This document shows positions 10,311 to 20,442 of a stretch of 64,000 nt of DNA, piece by piece; within the stretch, counting starts at the first letter, position 1, and each line of letters opens with the position of its first letter. The stretch comes from Rhynchopus euleeides. Lineage: Eukaryota > Euglenozoa > Diplonemea > Diplonemida > Diplonemidae. Below the pieces are notes generated by a model. The model did no database searches, had not been told where the DNA came from, and saw nothing but the letters and a program-made list of their open reading frames with translations. Position numbers and translations under genes: made by a program. The stretch is from contig OY723279.1 in NCBI GenBank assembly GCA_963210315.1, positions 1,426,001 through 1,490,000 of the forward strand, read 5' to 3'.

Positions 10311-10640
10311 GTGTCGGCACACTTCTGATACGCAGCAACTTCTGGGCATCGCGTGGTGGAGGCAGAGCTCGCCCTTGAGTCACTAGCCTTTGATTCAGAC
10401 ACACAGGACAGTGTGCCCACGCCTACACAGAACTCGGGATGATCAAGGTCTGTGTGTGTTGGGTTCGCCCCCAACAGCCCTGCATCCCCTTGCGCAACAC
10501 TTCACACGCCCTGGCGAGCTGTTGTGGTGTTCAGCGTTCGTTAAGACCACCACCTGCCGTTGCACCCTCCGCCCCCCACCCCCCCCTCTCTCGCGTGATG
10601 TACCCGGTTTTGCATTTCTTTTTCTTGCCTTTTTTTGGTG

Positions 10641-10840
10641 TACCTACCACCCCCCGTGTATATGGCACCCCCCAAAAGGGGTGTGTTTATGTCACCCCCA
10701 AGCGGCCCTGGCGGGGGGTGACATACACTAACCTACCACCCCCCGTGTATATGTCACCCCCCTAAAAGGTGTGTTCATGTCACCCCCCTCCCGATTTTTG
10801 CACCTGGGGGGGGTGACATATACACGGGGGGCGGTAGGTA
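10641..10840. mobile_element. Foldback element with GTGTATATGTCACCCC arms
   Basis: 200 bp. The left arm begins TACCTACCACCCCCCGTGTA. The same arm is repeated directly near 10731, and an inverted copy closes the element (ending GGTAGGTA at 10840). The arms are C-rich on one strand and the interior is not coding. It lies between two host genes, in the 3' flank of the DUF4116 gene. Confidence 0.65.
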
Positions 10841-11025
10841 AACTGTGTTACATTGTTGGACCCCCCATCCCCCCTGCAACACATGCAGGCCGGAAAAAAA
10901 GCACTGGATTTCAGACACAACCTGCATACCGAAGTGAAGGGTGATCATTCTTGTGCTCCCTTCGACTTCTATTTCACTACCCCCCCCCCCACCCAATACA
11001 CAGAGGGAGTGGAGCCATCCCGCCA

Positions 11026-11829
11026 ATGCGTGTCCTGTTCATACGGCACGCGCAGAGCGCGAACAATGTCATTCTGGAAGAGCTTCGGGACCGCGCGAGG
11101 GCGGGAGAGCTGACGCACAGCGAAGCGGAGGCTGAGTTCCACCGGACAAGGTCGCAGGACCCTGTGGTGACCCCCGACGGCTACGCTGAGTGCGAGCGCC
11201 TGGGCGACCACTATGGGCCGACTCTGAGGGAGACGGGCGCCGTGATCTACATCAGCGGGATGCAACGGACAGCCATCACAGCGACACCCCTCATCAAAAA
11301 CCTCCGCTCCGGGGGCGAGCACGTCCCTGTGTGCGTCCACCCCGAGCTCCACGAGGGAGGCGGTGTGTTCGTGACAGACCCTGTGACGAAGCGGCACTAC
11401 GTGCCTGACTCCGTGACCACCGGGGGTGCGATCAAAGAACGGTTTGGCGTCGACATATCGATGCTGCCCCCCCCGCACCTGCCGTGGTATTCCAGCGCCA
11501 CAGGCTTGCGGGAGACGCCTGCGGAGTGCGTGGCCCGTGCAGGTCGTATTGTCGAGTGGCTGCGGTCGGAGCCGCTGCACGAGTCTGTTGGTGAGAGGAC
11601 TTTGGTGGTGGTCTCGCACCAGGCCTTCCTTTCGATGGTCTTCTCAGCCCTGCTCAACGCGCCCTCTGTGACGGCCCTGCAGTTCCAGCTGGGCAACACC
11701 GAGACGGCGCTTGCATCTATCCCGCACCCTTCGCAGGCAGCCAAATTCCCCCAGCCCATCCAGTTCCGGTGGATCGGCAACGGCGACCACCTCGGGCGTG
11801 ACTCCCCTCACAACCTGAGCAAGCTGTGA
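11026..11829 (+). CDS. Histidine phosphatase superfamily protein (phosphoglycerate-mutase-like)
   Basis: 267 aa from the ATG at 11026, where the conserved domain begins at once. The signature RHG-type motif is RVLFIRHAQSANN, with the phospho-accepting His8 and Arg7. The second catalytic histidine is His198 in VVVSHQAF. Mid-protein motifs such as ISGMQRTAITATPLI fit the family's substrate-pocket region. The length suits a small cytosolic phosphatase rather than a glycolytic dPGM; the substrate cannot be told from sequence. The upstream open frame (from about 10951) lacks an ATG and contains ACACAG at about 11002, a likely splice acceptor, which supports the downstream start. It stands alone between mobile elements. 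Confidence 0.88.
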   Translation: MRVLFIRHAQSANNVILEELRDRARAGELTHSEAEAEFHRTRSQDPVVTPDGYAECERLGDHYGPTLRETGAVIYISGMQRTAITATPLIKNLRSGGEHVPVCVHPELHEGGGVFVTDPVTKRHYVPDSVTTGGAIKERFGVDISMLPPPHLPWYSSATGLRETPAECVARAGRIVEWLRSEPLHESVGERTLVVVSHQAFLSMVFSALLNAPSVTALQFQLGNTETALASIPHPSQAAKFPQPIQFRWIGNGDHLGRDSPHNLSKL

Positions 11830-12690
11830 GCCAGAAGCGTGTGGGCTCGGGGTGGTGATTGGGGGTGTTTCCAACGTAGAAAAGTTCATGCCGCCTGATG
11901 CCAGGTGGGGCGGGAGGGGCGGGGGGAAGGGGGCGGTGTGTGTGTGTGGAGGGGTGGCTTGTGTGAGGGTGTGGGGTCTTGCAGTGGAGCATCGCATCAA
12001 AGGGGCAGAGGGTGGAGGCTCAGGTGTGACGTAGTCAGTTAAAAAATATGCGCCAGGCGCCCCTGTGTGTGTGTGTGTGTGTTTGTGTTTCAAGTAAACT
12101 CTTGAGGCTTGGTTTCCTACAATGGGTCTGTGAGTGAGGTGGCATCCGTGTTGCTTTCACTTCGGCACAGCCTCCACTTTCGGACCCCACTAAACAACTT
12201 ATCTTACTGTGTCTTTCTCTCTCTCTGTGTCTGTGTCTGCGGCATTCATTTTTTCAACGTGCCTTCGATTCGGGGCCTGTAAGGGATGGGGGGAGGGAAG
12301 GACCTCTGCCACGTGCATGCTTGGTTTTGTGCGAAGCCCCCTCTTTTCCTTGTTCGACATCCGCTGCCCTACAAAACTGTAAAACTGGACACCGAGGGGG
12401 GGGGTGGGACAAAATCTGCGCCGCTCGCGCCGGGGTGACACACGTGCCGAACCGCAAATCGAGAAGCTGCGATTCCGATTCATCGCTTCATCGCATGAGG
12501 TGGGGCAGCGGAGGCACGCGCATTCTCTGAAGGAGGTTTTTCAAAAAGCAACACTTTTTCGCCACCCCTTGCGCCCTTGGCACGCAATAAATATTGGGTG
12601 GCGCGCTGTGCTCTACCCAAAAAAGCAGCTGCAGCAACGAACCGTTTCTTACAGTTTTTTTGTTAGTTCGGATTTCGTAGCCAACTGGGG
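11830..12690. other. Intergenic region
   Basis: No gene is supported. It has TG and CT microsatellite stretches (near 12065-12082 and 12213-12226) and low-complexity frames only. Confidence 0.5.
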
Positions 12691-12866
12691 AAACTTTCTG
12701 TGCCTTTAGCTGGATCGTGCGGCCCCACTCACACCACTTCATCAGACCGGGGAGTGGTGCACACAAAGAGTGGGGTTTGCGTTCCAACAAAACAACTTTC
12801 GGCAGTAATTGATTTGTTGTCTCGTTTTGCTGTCACTTTACGATCCAGCGGGGGCACAGATAGTTT
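12691..12866. mobile_element. 176-bp MITE, copy 1
   Basis: The termini form an inverted repeat: AAACTTTCTGTGCCTTTAGC at the left, closing with GCGGGGGCACAGATAGTTT at the right. Two close copies lie at 19518-19694 and 19722-19905. All three copies are also preceded by a shared 30-nt flank (TTTTTTGTTAGT...AGCCAACTGG), so the mobile unit may be slightly longer than its inverted termini. Confidence 0.7.
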
Positions 12867-12968
12867 TGCCGCCCCCAATCCCCTGCGCATCGCACTCGAT
12901 TTCGGGGCACACAGCCTGCAGAACTACAAAGTGAAGGCGATAATGGATGCGATATGGATGAGCCATAA

Positions 12969-13074
12969 GGGGGTCTTCGCTGGTCGTTATTCTTCGTCGC
13001 TTCGTCGATTTTCAGCCAATTCAGCAGGAAATGCACCAAAATGCACTGACGACCACACCGGAGCGAAGACCCCC
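12969..13074 (+). mobile_element. ~106-bp MITE with GGGGGTCTTCGCT termini, copy 1
   Basis: It starts GGGGGTCTTCGCT and ends AGCGAAGACCCCC. The interior contains CAGGAAATGCACCAAAATGC, shared with the copies at 21269-21378 (opposite orientation) and 22561-22668. The flanks are TAA on the left and GTAA on the right, compatible with a 3-bp target duplication with one extra base. Confidence 0.75.
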
Positions 13075-13199
13075 GTAACAAAACAATCGAAAGAGAAGGC
13101 TGCTACTACGCCTCTGGTGCATGCCTCTTCTCTCCGCTTTCTTCTTCACAACCTCGGACCCCCCCCCCCTCCTCCTCCCGCTGCCCCCCGCAGGCATGT

Positions 13200-13475
13200 C
13201 GCTAAGCGTCGACCGTCGACCCAGTGATTTTGGGTTTCCCCCCCCATAAAAAAGCGTCGACCCAGCGTCGACCCAGTGGACTGGGTTGACGCTTGGTCGA
13301 GGCTTGGAGCGTCGACCTAGTGGAACTGGGTTGCCATTCAAGCCTGGACCAAGCGTCAACCCATTTATTACACTGGGTCGACGCTAACCTAGCGTTGGCC
13401 CGGTTACACTGGGTCGACGCTCACCAAGCGTCGACCAAGCGTCAACCCACTTTCACTGGGTCGACGTCGAAGAGA
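13200..13475. repeat. Palindromic AGCGTCGACCCAGTG repeat array
   Basis: About a dozen degenerate copies of a GTCGAC-centred word (AAGCGTCGACCCAG or its complement CTGGGTCGACGCT) occur in both orientations over about 275 bp. Variants read GTCAACCCA. A single related copy sits near 14007. No coding potential. Confidence 0.7.
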
Positions 13476-13490
13476 GTATGGTTTTGCAGG

Positions 13491-13724
13491 AACAGATGCT
13501 CACTACCGTGGCCTCCGGCGGCTGGGGGGCTCCGCCCCCCAGACCCCCCTGTGGCGTATGTCTCGTACTCAAGTCATTCGATTCCCACCGGGTCAGGGAA
13601 TCCACCCACTCCAGTAGCCTCAGGAGGACGCAGCCAACTCACACAGAATCTGTACGCCCACAATGAACAGATGCTCACTACCGTGGCCTCCGGCGGCTGG
13701 GGGGCCCTGCCCCCCAGACCCCCC
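13491..13724. repeat. Direct repeat pair, ~58-bp unit
   Basis: AACAGATGCTCACTACCGTG followed by GCCTCCGGCGGCTGGGGGG and CCCCCCAGACCCCCC occurs at about 13491-13548 and again at about 13666-13724. The GC-rich half is itself a short hairpin. The function is unknown. Confidence 0.65.
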
Positions 13725-14659
13725 ATCTCGCGTGCCCGTCTAGTAACCAAGTCCTTGCGCTTTGACGGCCGTGACATATCAGGGGGCAGCGTCGAAATCA
13801 TGGTCCCGAAAGCCATTTTTTGGTTTCCTCCGGCACCCGACGGCGCGAGCGGGAGAGGAACCACGGAAGGAACCCAGCGCCTCACACCGTGCCCACCTAG
13901 TGGTCCACCGATGGGAAAATTTGGCAACAACACGAGCGCGCGCGAAGCGCGCGCGAGAAAAATTGACCCCTAGTGTTTTCCCCCCTGATCCCCCCCCAAA
14001 ACAGGAGCGTCAACCCACCAAATCTCCAAAATCGAAAAGTTAGCGACAGGCCTGCTGCCCCCCCCCCCCCCCCCCCATTGCAACCAGTGAATGGAAAGTG
14101 CCGGTTCTCTGTGGCTCGCCGTGCCTTCTGTTTTAGACACACGCAGTGTGCAGTTGTAGCAGAGGTGGTGTCGCCTGTTGCCAGGGCTCGCCCACCCCCC
14201 TCTTCGCCTGCAAGCATCTGAAGGCCCTGGGGTGTGTGGGCTGAGCTGGCAAATGGCATGGGCCAAACCCCCACAAGAGAGAGTCAGGGTGATTTGAGCC
14301 AGCGGAACCTTCTTTGAAACTGGTTGGCAGTCCCGCCCCCCCCAGACCCCTGCCCCGCTCTCCAGAGCAGAAGGTCTGAGTGCAGTGTGATGCCGGCCGG
14401 TTGAGACTCAGTCCCCATCCCCCCAGCCCCCCAGCCCCTATCATGGACGCAACCTGCACAATGAGTGACCCGAAGAACTGCGACACCAGCGTGCAGAGGG
14501 CATACGCTCGGTGGTATAAGTTGCGCGCTGCTCGCTTTCAACGCTGTGTTGAGGTGGTTGTAAGTTCTGCAGGAATTTACACATTCTTAAACCTTGATAC
14601 CAAGACATCGCTGTGTTGAGGTGGTGGCCCAGGCAGCGGACACCCTCCTCCTTCTTGTC

Positions 14660-14920
14660 GCGCCAAACGCCTAGACGTTCACCGACCCAGTCGGCGACAA
14701 CTGTACTGCGGGTAATGCCGTACAGTTCCCGCACCTCGTCAAGCACATCCCCGACGTCCTCTGCGTTGTGCACCTCGCCGTCACCACGCACTTTCGACAG
14801 GAGGAGTACTCCCGCGCCGCCCACGTAGGCAACGACCGACATGATGGCAAAGCCAAGATGCCGCAGGCCGGTGCCATCAACGCCCAACGCCACCGGCCGG
14901 TGATGCGGGAGGGTCGACCT
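14660..14920 (-). pseudogene. hAT-like transposase fragment (middle domain relic)
   Basis: The minus-strand frame contains VALGVDGTGLRHLGFAIMSVV, then AEDVGDVLDEVRELYGITRS, VVADWVGERLGV and RCLGHHLNTA. This order matches the transposase at 60601-62665: D-C-G-S..., TALEESLAAVGVGIEQVRVV, SDRGGSNVK, CLAHLLNNTL. The upstream zinc finger and downstream dimerisation region are missing, and the fragment ends just left of the foldback element at 14971. I read it as a truncated relic. The match was made by eye. Confidence 0.45.
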
Positions 14921-14970
14921 CGTGTTTCCTTCTACTTTCGACTTCACTCCCCATTATAACAACAGCCTAT

Positions 14971-16474
14971 CACGGTGGGATCTTGTAAATTTTACATGTA
15001 TAACTACAAGTATATACATGTATTATACATGTATAATACTTGCATGTCAACTATTATACATGTATAATACATGTATATGCCTGAAATATACATGTAAAAT
15101 ACATGTATATCAAGTAAAAATACAAGTATAATACTTGCATGTCAACTATTATACATGTATTTTTACTTGATATACATGTATTTTACATGTATATTTCAGG
15201 CATTTACATGTATTTTACATGTATAATACTTGTCATGCAAGTATTATACATGTAAAATACTTGCATGACAAGTAAAATACATGTATAATACTTGCATGAC
15301 AAGTAAAATACTTGCATGCAAGTAAAATACATGTATTTTACTTGCATGCAAGTATTTTACTTGTCATGCAAGTATTATACATGTATAATACTTGCATGAC
15401 AAGTATTATACATGTAAAATACATGTAAATGCCTGAAATATACATGTAAAATACATGTATATCAAGTAAAAATACATGTATAATAGTTGACATGCAAGTA
15501 TTATACATGTATTTTTACTTGATATACCGTAAACGGAAATATTGTGGACCGTAATAAAGGTGAACCGTACTATAGGTGGACCGTAAAAAAGATGGAACAA
15601 ATGGGATTTTTCCGGAACTTGGAACATTTTTACGGTCCATCTATTTTACGGTTGGGATCGTGGACTTGGCGGTTTTTTTTACGAGTTCCTTCGCGACGAA
15701 GTCGCGAAGGAACCAAGGAAATCGTACGACTGAAGCTGCAGGATTAACACCACAGGGCCTCAGCACAGAGTGTGCGCTCACCATCGTCCGGGAACTGTTC
15801 TCCCACAGTTACTGCAGGGTGTACTACACTAAAGGAGTACGATTTCCCTGAATTTTCCGGGCACTGATTCACGAATTTACATCTGGAGGGAGCCCGGTGG
15901 TCTCAGCTTCTGTCTGCGCGCCCTGCCGTACTGTGGCTGCTTTTGTGGGCTCGTGCAGCAGGTTCTACTTTTACTTCTACCGGAATGCTCCTTGCATGGT
16001 ACTACACTTCTCGAGGTGTGGTGGTGGGTGAGTCTCGAGGTGAGTGGTGGTGATCGTGCCTTTTCCACACGCAGGGAGGACTTGCTTCTCTTGCTGGTGT
16101 TGGTTGCGGTGGTGGAAGGAGGGTCCAAAGCTGGGAGGTCGGGAGGCCTACGTGTGGGTGTCTGCGGCGTGGAGGCCGCAGTCCGCGCCCCGCAACCCAC
16201 CAGCCCGCGGGCGAAAAACGCATTGTCTTTTCCATATTCAGTCCCAATAAATGGTGGACCGTAAAAAAGATGGAACGTTTGGCCTTTTTTTGGGAACTTG
16301 GAACATTTTTACGGTCCACCCTTTTTCCGTTTACGGTACATGTATTTTACATGTATATTTCAGGCATATACATGTATTATACATGCATAATAGTTGACAT
16401 GCAAGTATTATACATGTAAAATACATGTATTATACTTGTAGTTATACATGTAAAATTTACAAGATCCCACCGTG
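14971..16474. mobile_element. TACATGTA-type foldback element, copy 1 (with nested insertion)
   Basis: It starts CACGGTGGGATCTTGTAAAT and ends with the exact complement (ATTTACAAGATCCCACCGTG at 16474). The interior is made almost wholly of nested palindromes of TACATGTA, TACTTGCATG and TTTCAGGCAT. It is interrupted by a separate element at 15525-16338. Sister copies lie at 54755-55720 and 58097-58703. No coding capacity, so it is non-autonomous. Confidence 0.85.
15525..16338. mobile_element. Nested TA-inserted element, CCGTAAACGG termini
   Basis: 814 bp, bounded by TACCGTAAACGGAAA and TTTCCGTTTACGGTA. The sister foldback copies read ACTTGATA-TA-CATGTATTTT at this place, so the insertion duplicated the TA. 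The subterminal region carries repeated GTGGACCGTAA words in both orientations. A 13-bp perfect hairpin (GTTCCTTCGCGAC / GTCGCGAAGGAAC) lies near 15685-15713. No transposase is visible. Confidence 0.85.
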
Positions 16475-16597
16475 ATCGCGTTGCGCCCCCCCCCCCCCCA
16501 ACGTTATCAGCTGTGCCCCACACAACCCTCCTGCACAGCAAGGCGGCAGCACAACACAGTGCCAGCTCCGGTGCTCTGTCTATTCTGTCTTCCCAGC

Positions 16598-19254
16598 ATG
16601 GAGGGCGGCACAGGGCTGCGCACAGTGCTGGTCGGGGTGAACCTGGTGCTGGTGCTGCTGACGATGGCCCTTGTTGGGAGCATCTCGATGCAGACGGGCG
16701 ACACCCTGCTGCAGGACGCACGCGACACGGGTGAGGACCATGTGTCGCGCAGCCTGGCTGCGAGCAACGCCGACCTGCAGATGCTCGGGGGGCTGTACCT
16801 CACACGCGTGCTGGATGGGGTGCGCAAGGAAGTGCGCCAGTTCCTCGACCTCCCTGTGACAGCGATGCGGCAGATATCCCAGTTCATCCTCCAGCACGAC
16901 GCTGACACCATCACAGACCCCGACTGGTTTGCCAACGTGCTGCAGCCTGTGATGTACTCCAAGATGGCGCCGCTGATCGACGGCGGGTCCACGCAGCTGG
17001 TTCTGGGGGTCGTGCCCTTCAGCCCCTCGCATCCCAACGCGACGAAGGCGCGTGGCGGGGAGGCTGCTTACTTCACTGCTTCAAACACGACAGGGCGGCT
17101 GGGTCCCGACCAGCGTGTGATGATGATGATGGAGAGGCGCGATGCGGGCACTCGGCAGCGGAGTTCAACTGGGGCGGTGGGGTTCAACGGGCGGGCCTCG
17201 GAGCAGGGAAGGATGATGGATACGGACAAGCCGTGCAACCTGTATCCAGACTTCAGCAAGGGCGAGCCGCGTGGGCTGTGCATCTGGCCGTGGTTCCTGC
17301 TGGACCATCCTGTGCGAACCGAGGTTCTGGGAAGGTGTTACGCCAGGGCGACAGACCCAGATGTGTCGGCAGATGCAGCGATTGACGAGCCGAACACGGT
17401 GCACGTGTCACCCCTGCACCCGTATTACTCGTGGTTGGTCATCTCGACGTACATGAGCCTGGCTCGCCCAGACCAGGTGCGGAAGGGACCACGCCACGCA
17501 GGGCAGCTGGGGTACCTGTACATCAACATGCAGGGCATCCAGTTGTCGAACATGTTTGCACAGCAGGTGCTGCCTGCCGACTCGCTGCTGTACGCTGTGG
17601 CGCTCAACCACTGGACGGGCGAGACAGGTGACATTGTGGCTACCAACAAGTACCACGTGGTGTCGTACTACGAGGATCAGTGGCTCACGAGGATGCGCAA
17701 TTTCGCAAAGATGATCCACGTGACGAACCACACGGTGGAAGCCAACTCGACGGTGCTGTCACCCATCGCACGGCACGGGCGTGCTGTGATGTGGGAGCGT
17801 GACGGCGGGTACGAGGGGGCGGTGGCACGCACACGCGAGTCGTTCGAAAGCTGGAAGGACACGACGAACGGGACCACCACCGAGTACTGGTTTGTGACGC
17901 AGAAGTCAACACGCGGGAAGCTTGTGTGGTACGTGTCGCTGCTTGTGCCGCGGGGCACCGTGATGGGGTCGATCGACGTGTCGATGTCAAGCATCCGCAC
18001 CGACAGCGCGCGAGCGAAGGCCGACAGCACCCAGCAGCAGCAGGATGTTTACGTCATGATCGGGTGTGTGATGGCAGGTGCGGTGGCTGGGATGCTGGCG
18101 ATCTCTGCAGTTGTGGCACGCCTTGTGACGGGTCCCATCCACGAGCTGCAGCACGACATGTACTGCGTGGCACAGATGCACCTGGACGCTGTGGACGCAG
18201 GTGCCGGCGCCTCGAGCATCAGCGAGGTGGCAGGCATGCAGGAGTCCTTCATGGCGATGGTGCGCAACCTCACGGAGTACAGGAACTACATGCCCGACTC
18301 GCTGCTGATGAACGAGGACATGACCTCAGAAGTGGAGACGGGATCCGTCTGCTCGTCAGGTGATAGCAAAAGCAAAAGCCGCAACTACGATGCAAGCAGC
18401 ATGGTGTCATCAGCAATTTCACACATGAGTCGGCGAGACTGAAGGACGTGGCGCTGGTGACGAAGCGGCGTCAGGTGACTGTCGTGTGGTTCAACATCAG
18501 GGGTTGGCACACCGTGACAGAAGGCCTTGCTGACACGGATGTGATGCGAATGAATGCGGATGTGATGGCAGGGCTGCTCTTGGCCATCAGGACGAACGGC
18601 GGGGTGCAGGACGCCTTCTTCGGGGACCACCTGGCTGGGGCGTTCAACGCATTCTCCGGGTGTAGCCAGCACAAGCCGTCAGCTGCCCTTGCAGCATCGC
18701 ATGCCCGCGACAACATGTCCTGCTTGGAGCTCAAGGGCAACGCCAGCCTGTCGAGTGCTGTTGCCACCGGCGCAACACGTGTCGGGCATCTGGGGTGTGC
18801 GGGGATGAAGCGGGTGACGATCCTCGGGCACGTGATGTCGTTTGCCGCAGCGCTGGAGAGGTACAACAGCGACTTTGGTATGGAGGGGCTGGCCGACGCG
18901 CAAGTGGCAGTTGCAAATGCACGTGATTTTGACACGAAGCAGCGAGGGTTCGTCAAGTACCGGAAGATGGGTGACCGCCGCTTTCCTGTGTTTGAGTTGT
19001 TCTTCAGAGGCACTGCGTGTGACAATGACGAGTGGATGTATGAGCTGCAGGCACTGGAAGCCAACAGCCCATACGTTCACTGGAATGCCGTGTGGCGCCA
19101 TATTGGCACGGCGGACTGGAAGGAAGCATCCACGGCGCTCGAGACTGTTGCCAACGATATGGTCGGGTGTGCCGAGCTGGCTGCCATCGTGTCTTCACGG
19201 ACGTACACACCTCACGACTTGTGCCCTGCAGGCCCTGCTGCCCCTCGGACCTAG
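16598..19254 (+). CDS. Cache-HAMP receptor with degenerate nucleotide-cyclase domain
   Basis: Predicted 870 aa. The ATG at 16598 follows a pyrimidine tract ending CCCAG. A membrane span at about residues 7-27 and a second at about 484-510 enclose a large extracellular region with a dCache-like layout (WFANVLQPVMYSK, HPYYSWLVISTY, VWYVSLLVPRGTVMGSIDVSM). A HAMP-like linker follows. The first frame stops at 18442, but the class III cyclase-like domain (VTVVWFNIRGW, FFGDHLAGAFNAF, VATGATRVGHLG, MKRVTILGHVMSFAAALE) continues in another frame. A 41-nt GT...AG intron at 18404-18444 joins them in phase 0; a frameshift is the alternative. The first metal-binding Asp of the cyclase core (F-x-D-I-x-G-F) is Asn here, so catalysis is doubtful. 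Likely role: plasma-membrane sensor of a small ligand. Such receptors are abundant in several protist groups. Confidence 0.8.
18404..18444 (+). other. Predicted 41-nt intron in the receptor gene
   Basis: GTGTCATCAG...ACTGAAG removes the in-frame stop at 18440-18442 and restores the cyclase-domain frame exactly (phase 0 at both ends). A 40-nt intron predicted in the 22793-24887 gene supports such short introns here. Confidence 0.45.
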
Positions 19255-19517
19255 CACTGCAGAACGTCTGATGACTTACCTTCCAAACTGTTTTAGGAGT
19301 TGCAGACAAACTGGTTCTTCGCCATGTATTTTGATGTGTTATCACCACTGTCCCACTTACACGTTGGCAATGTTGGATGAGTGGGACCGACACTTACACA
19401 GCCCCTCCATCCCTCCACCCGCTCGCCTCCTCACGTGCAAAAGCCTGAAGGAAGAAACGGCGAGCCTTCGATCACCACCCCTTTGTTTTTTTGTTAGTTC
19501 GGCGTAGCCAACTGGGG

Positions 19518-19694
19518 AAACTTTCTGTGCCTTTAGCTGGATCGTGCGTCCCCACTCACACCACTTCATCAGACCGGGGAGTGGTGTACACAAAGAGTGG
19601 GGTCTGCGTTCCAACAAAACAACTTTCGGCAGTAATTGGTTTGTTGTCTCGTTTTGCTGTCACTTTACGATCCAGCGGGGGCACAGATAGTTTT
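19518..19694. mobile_element. 176-bp MITE, copy 2
   Basis: It has the same inverted termini (AAACTTTCTGTGCCTTTAGC...) and interior as the copy at 12691. It lies directly before copy 3, making a tandem pair in the same orientation. Confidence 0.7.
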
Positions 19695-19721
19695 TTGTTA
19701 GTGTGGCGGAGCCAACTGGAG

Positions 19722-19905
19722 AAGCTTTCTGTGCCTTTAGCTGGATCGTGCGGCCCCACTCACACCACTTCATCAGACTGGGGCTGCGGCAGTGGTGTAC
19801 ACAAAGAGTGGGGTCTGCGTTCCGACAAGACAACTGTCGAGGGTATTTGGTTTGTTGTCTCGTTTTGCTGTCGCTTTACGATCCAGCGGGGGGCACAGAG
19901 AGTTT
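19722..19905. mobile_element. 176-bp MITE, copy 3
   Basis: A more diverged tandem neighbour of copy 2. It has an insertion (GCTGCGGCA) in the centre and several substitutions; the right terminus reads GGGGGGCACAGAGAGTTT. Confidence 0.7.
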
Positions 19906-20442
19906 CTCGCATGTTTTGCCTCTCCCCCCATTCCCAGCTTTGTGCGGCGACTGGGGGCCTTCGATTGGAAAAATGAGCCCGCCTCACAAAACAGTAGTGC
20001 CAAACTGATGCAGTGTTGATGCTTGTTCAGAGTGGTCCACGTGGTGTTCACATGGTCCATGCTGCCACGTTGCCAAGAAGTGAAACTGATGCAATGTTGG
20101 TGCAAACTGTTCTGCCGCAGAGCCAAGGCCACCCCCCGCACACACGCTTATTGTGGGTCTCAGCCAGCAGGCATTTCATTCCCTAAGAAAACTTTTGTCA
20201 AATCGTTCCCACCATACCCTAGGCGTGCCTTTTTCAAGGACACTCGCCACTGCCATTTTTCAATGTTTCAGGCTCTCTGGGGGACATTCAGGGCCACCTG
20301 TGCTGCCTATTCATCCTTGCCAGGCCACAGGGGCTTCGCTTCGCCTGCTCTTCACTGTTGATGAGTATCCCTCTTTTCCGGGTTTGGCGCATAAACAACG
20401 CCAGATCTTTTTAGGGCAGATGGGTGTGTCTCGTGCTTCGCC

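Noticed and set aside
12691-12866. Small structured RNA gene (e.g. spliced-leader or snRNA)
   Set aside because: Three diverged copies with inverted ends fit a MITE better. I found no Sm-site/donor arrangement typical of a leader RNA.
13200-13475. CRISPR-like array
   Set aside because: Repeats occur in both orientations with irregular spacing and no unique equal-sized spacers, and the genome is eukaryotic.
13293-13973. Open frame across the GTCGAC array
   Set aside because: Translation only reflects the nucleotide repeats and GC-rich direct repeats; no protein-like composition.
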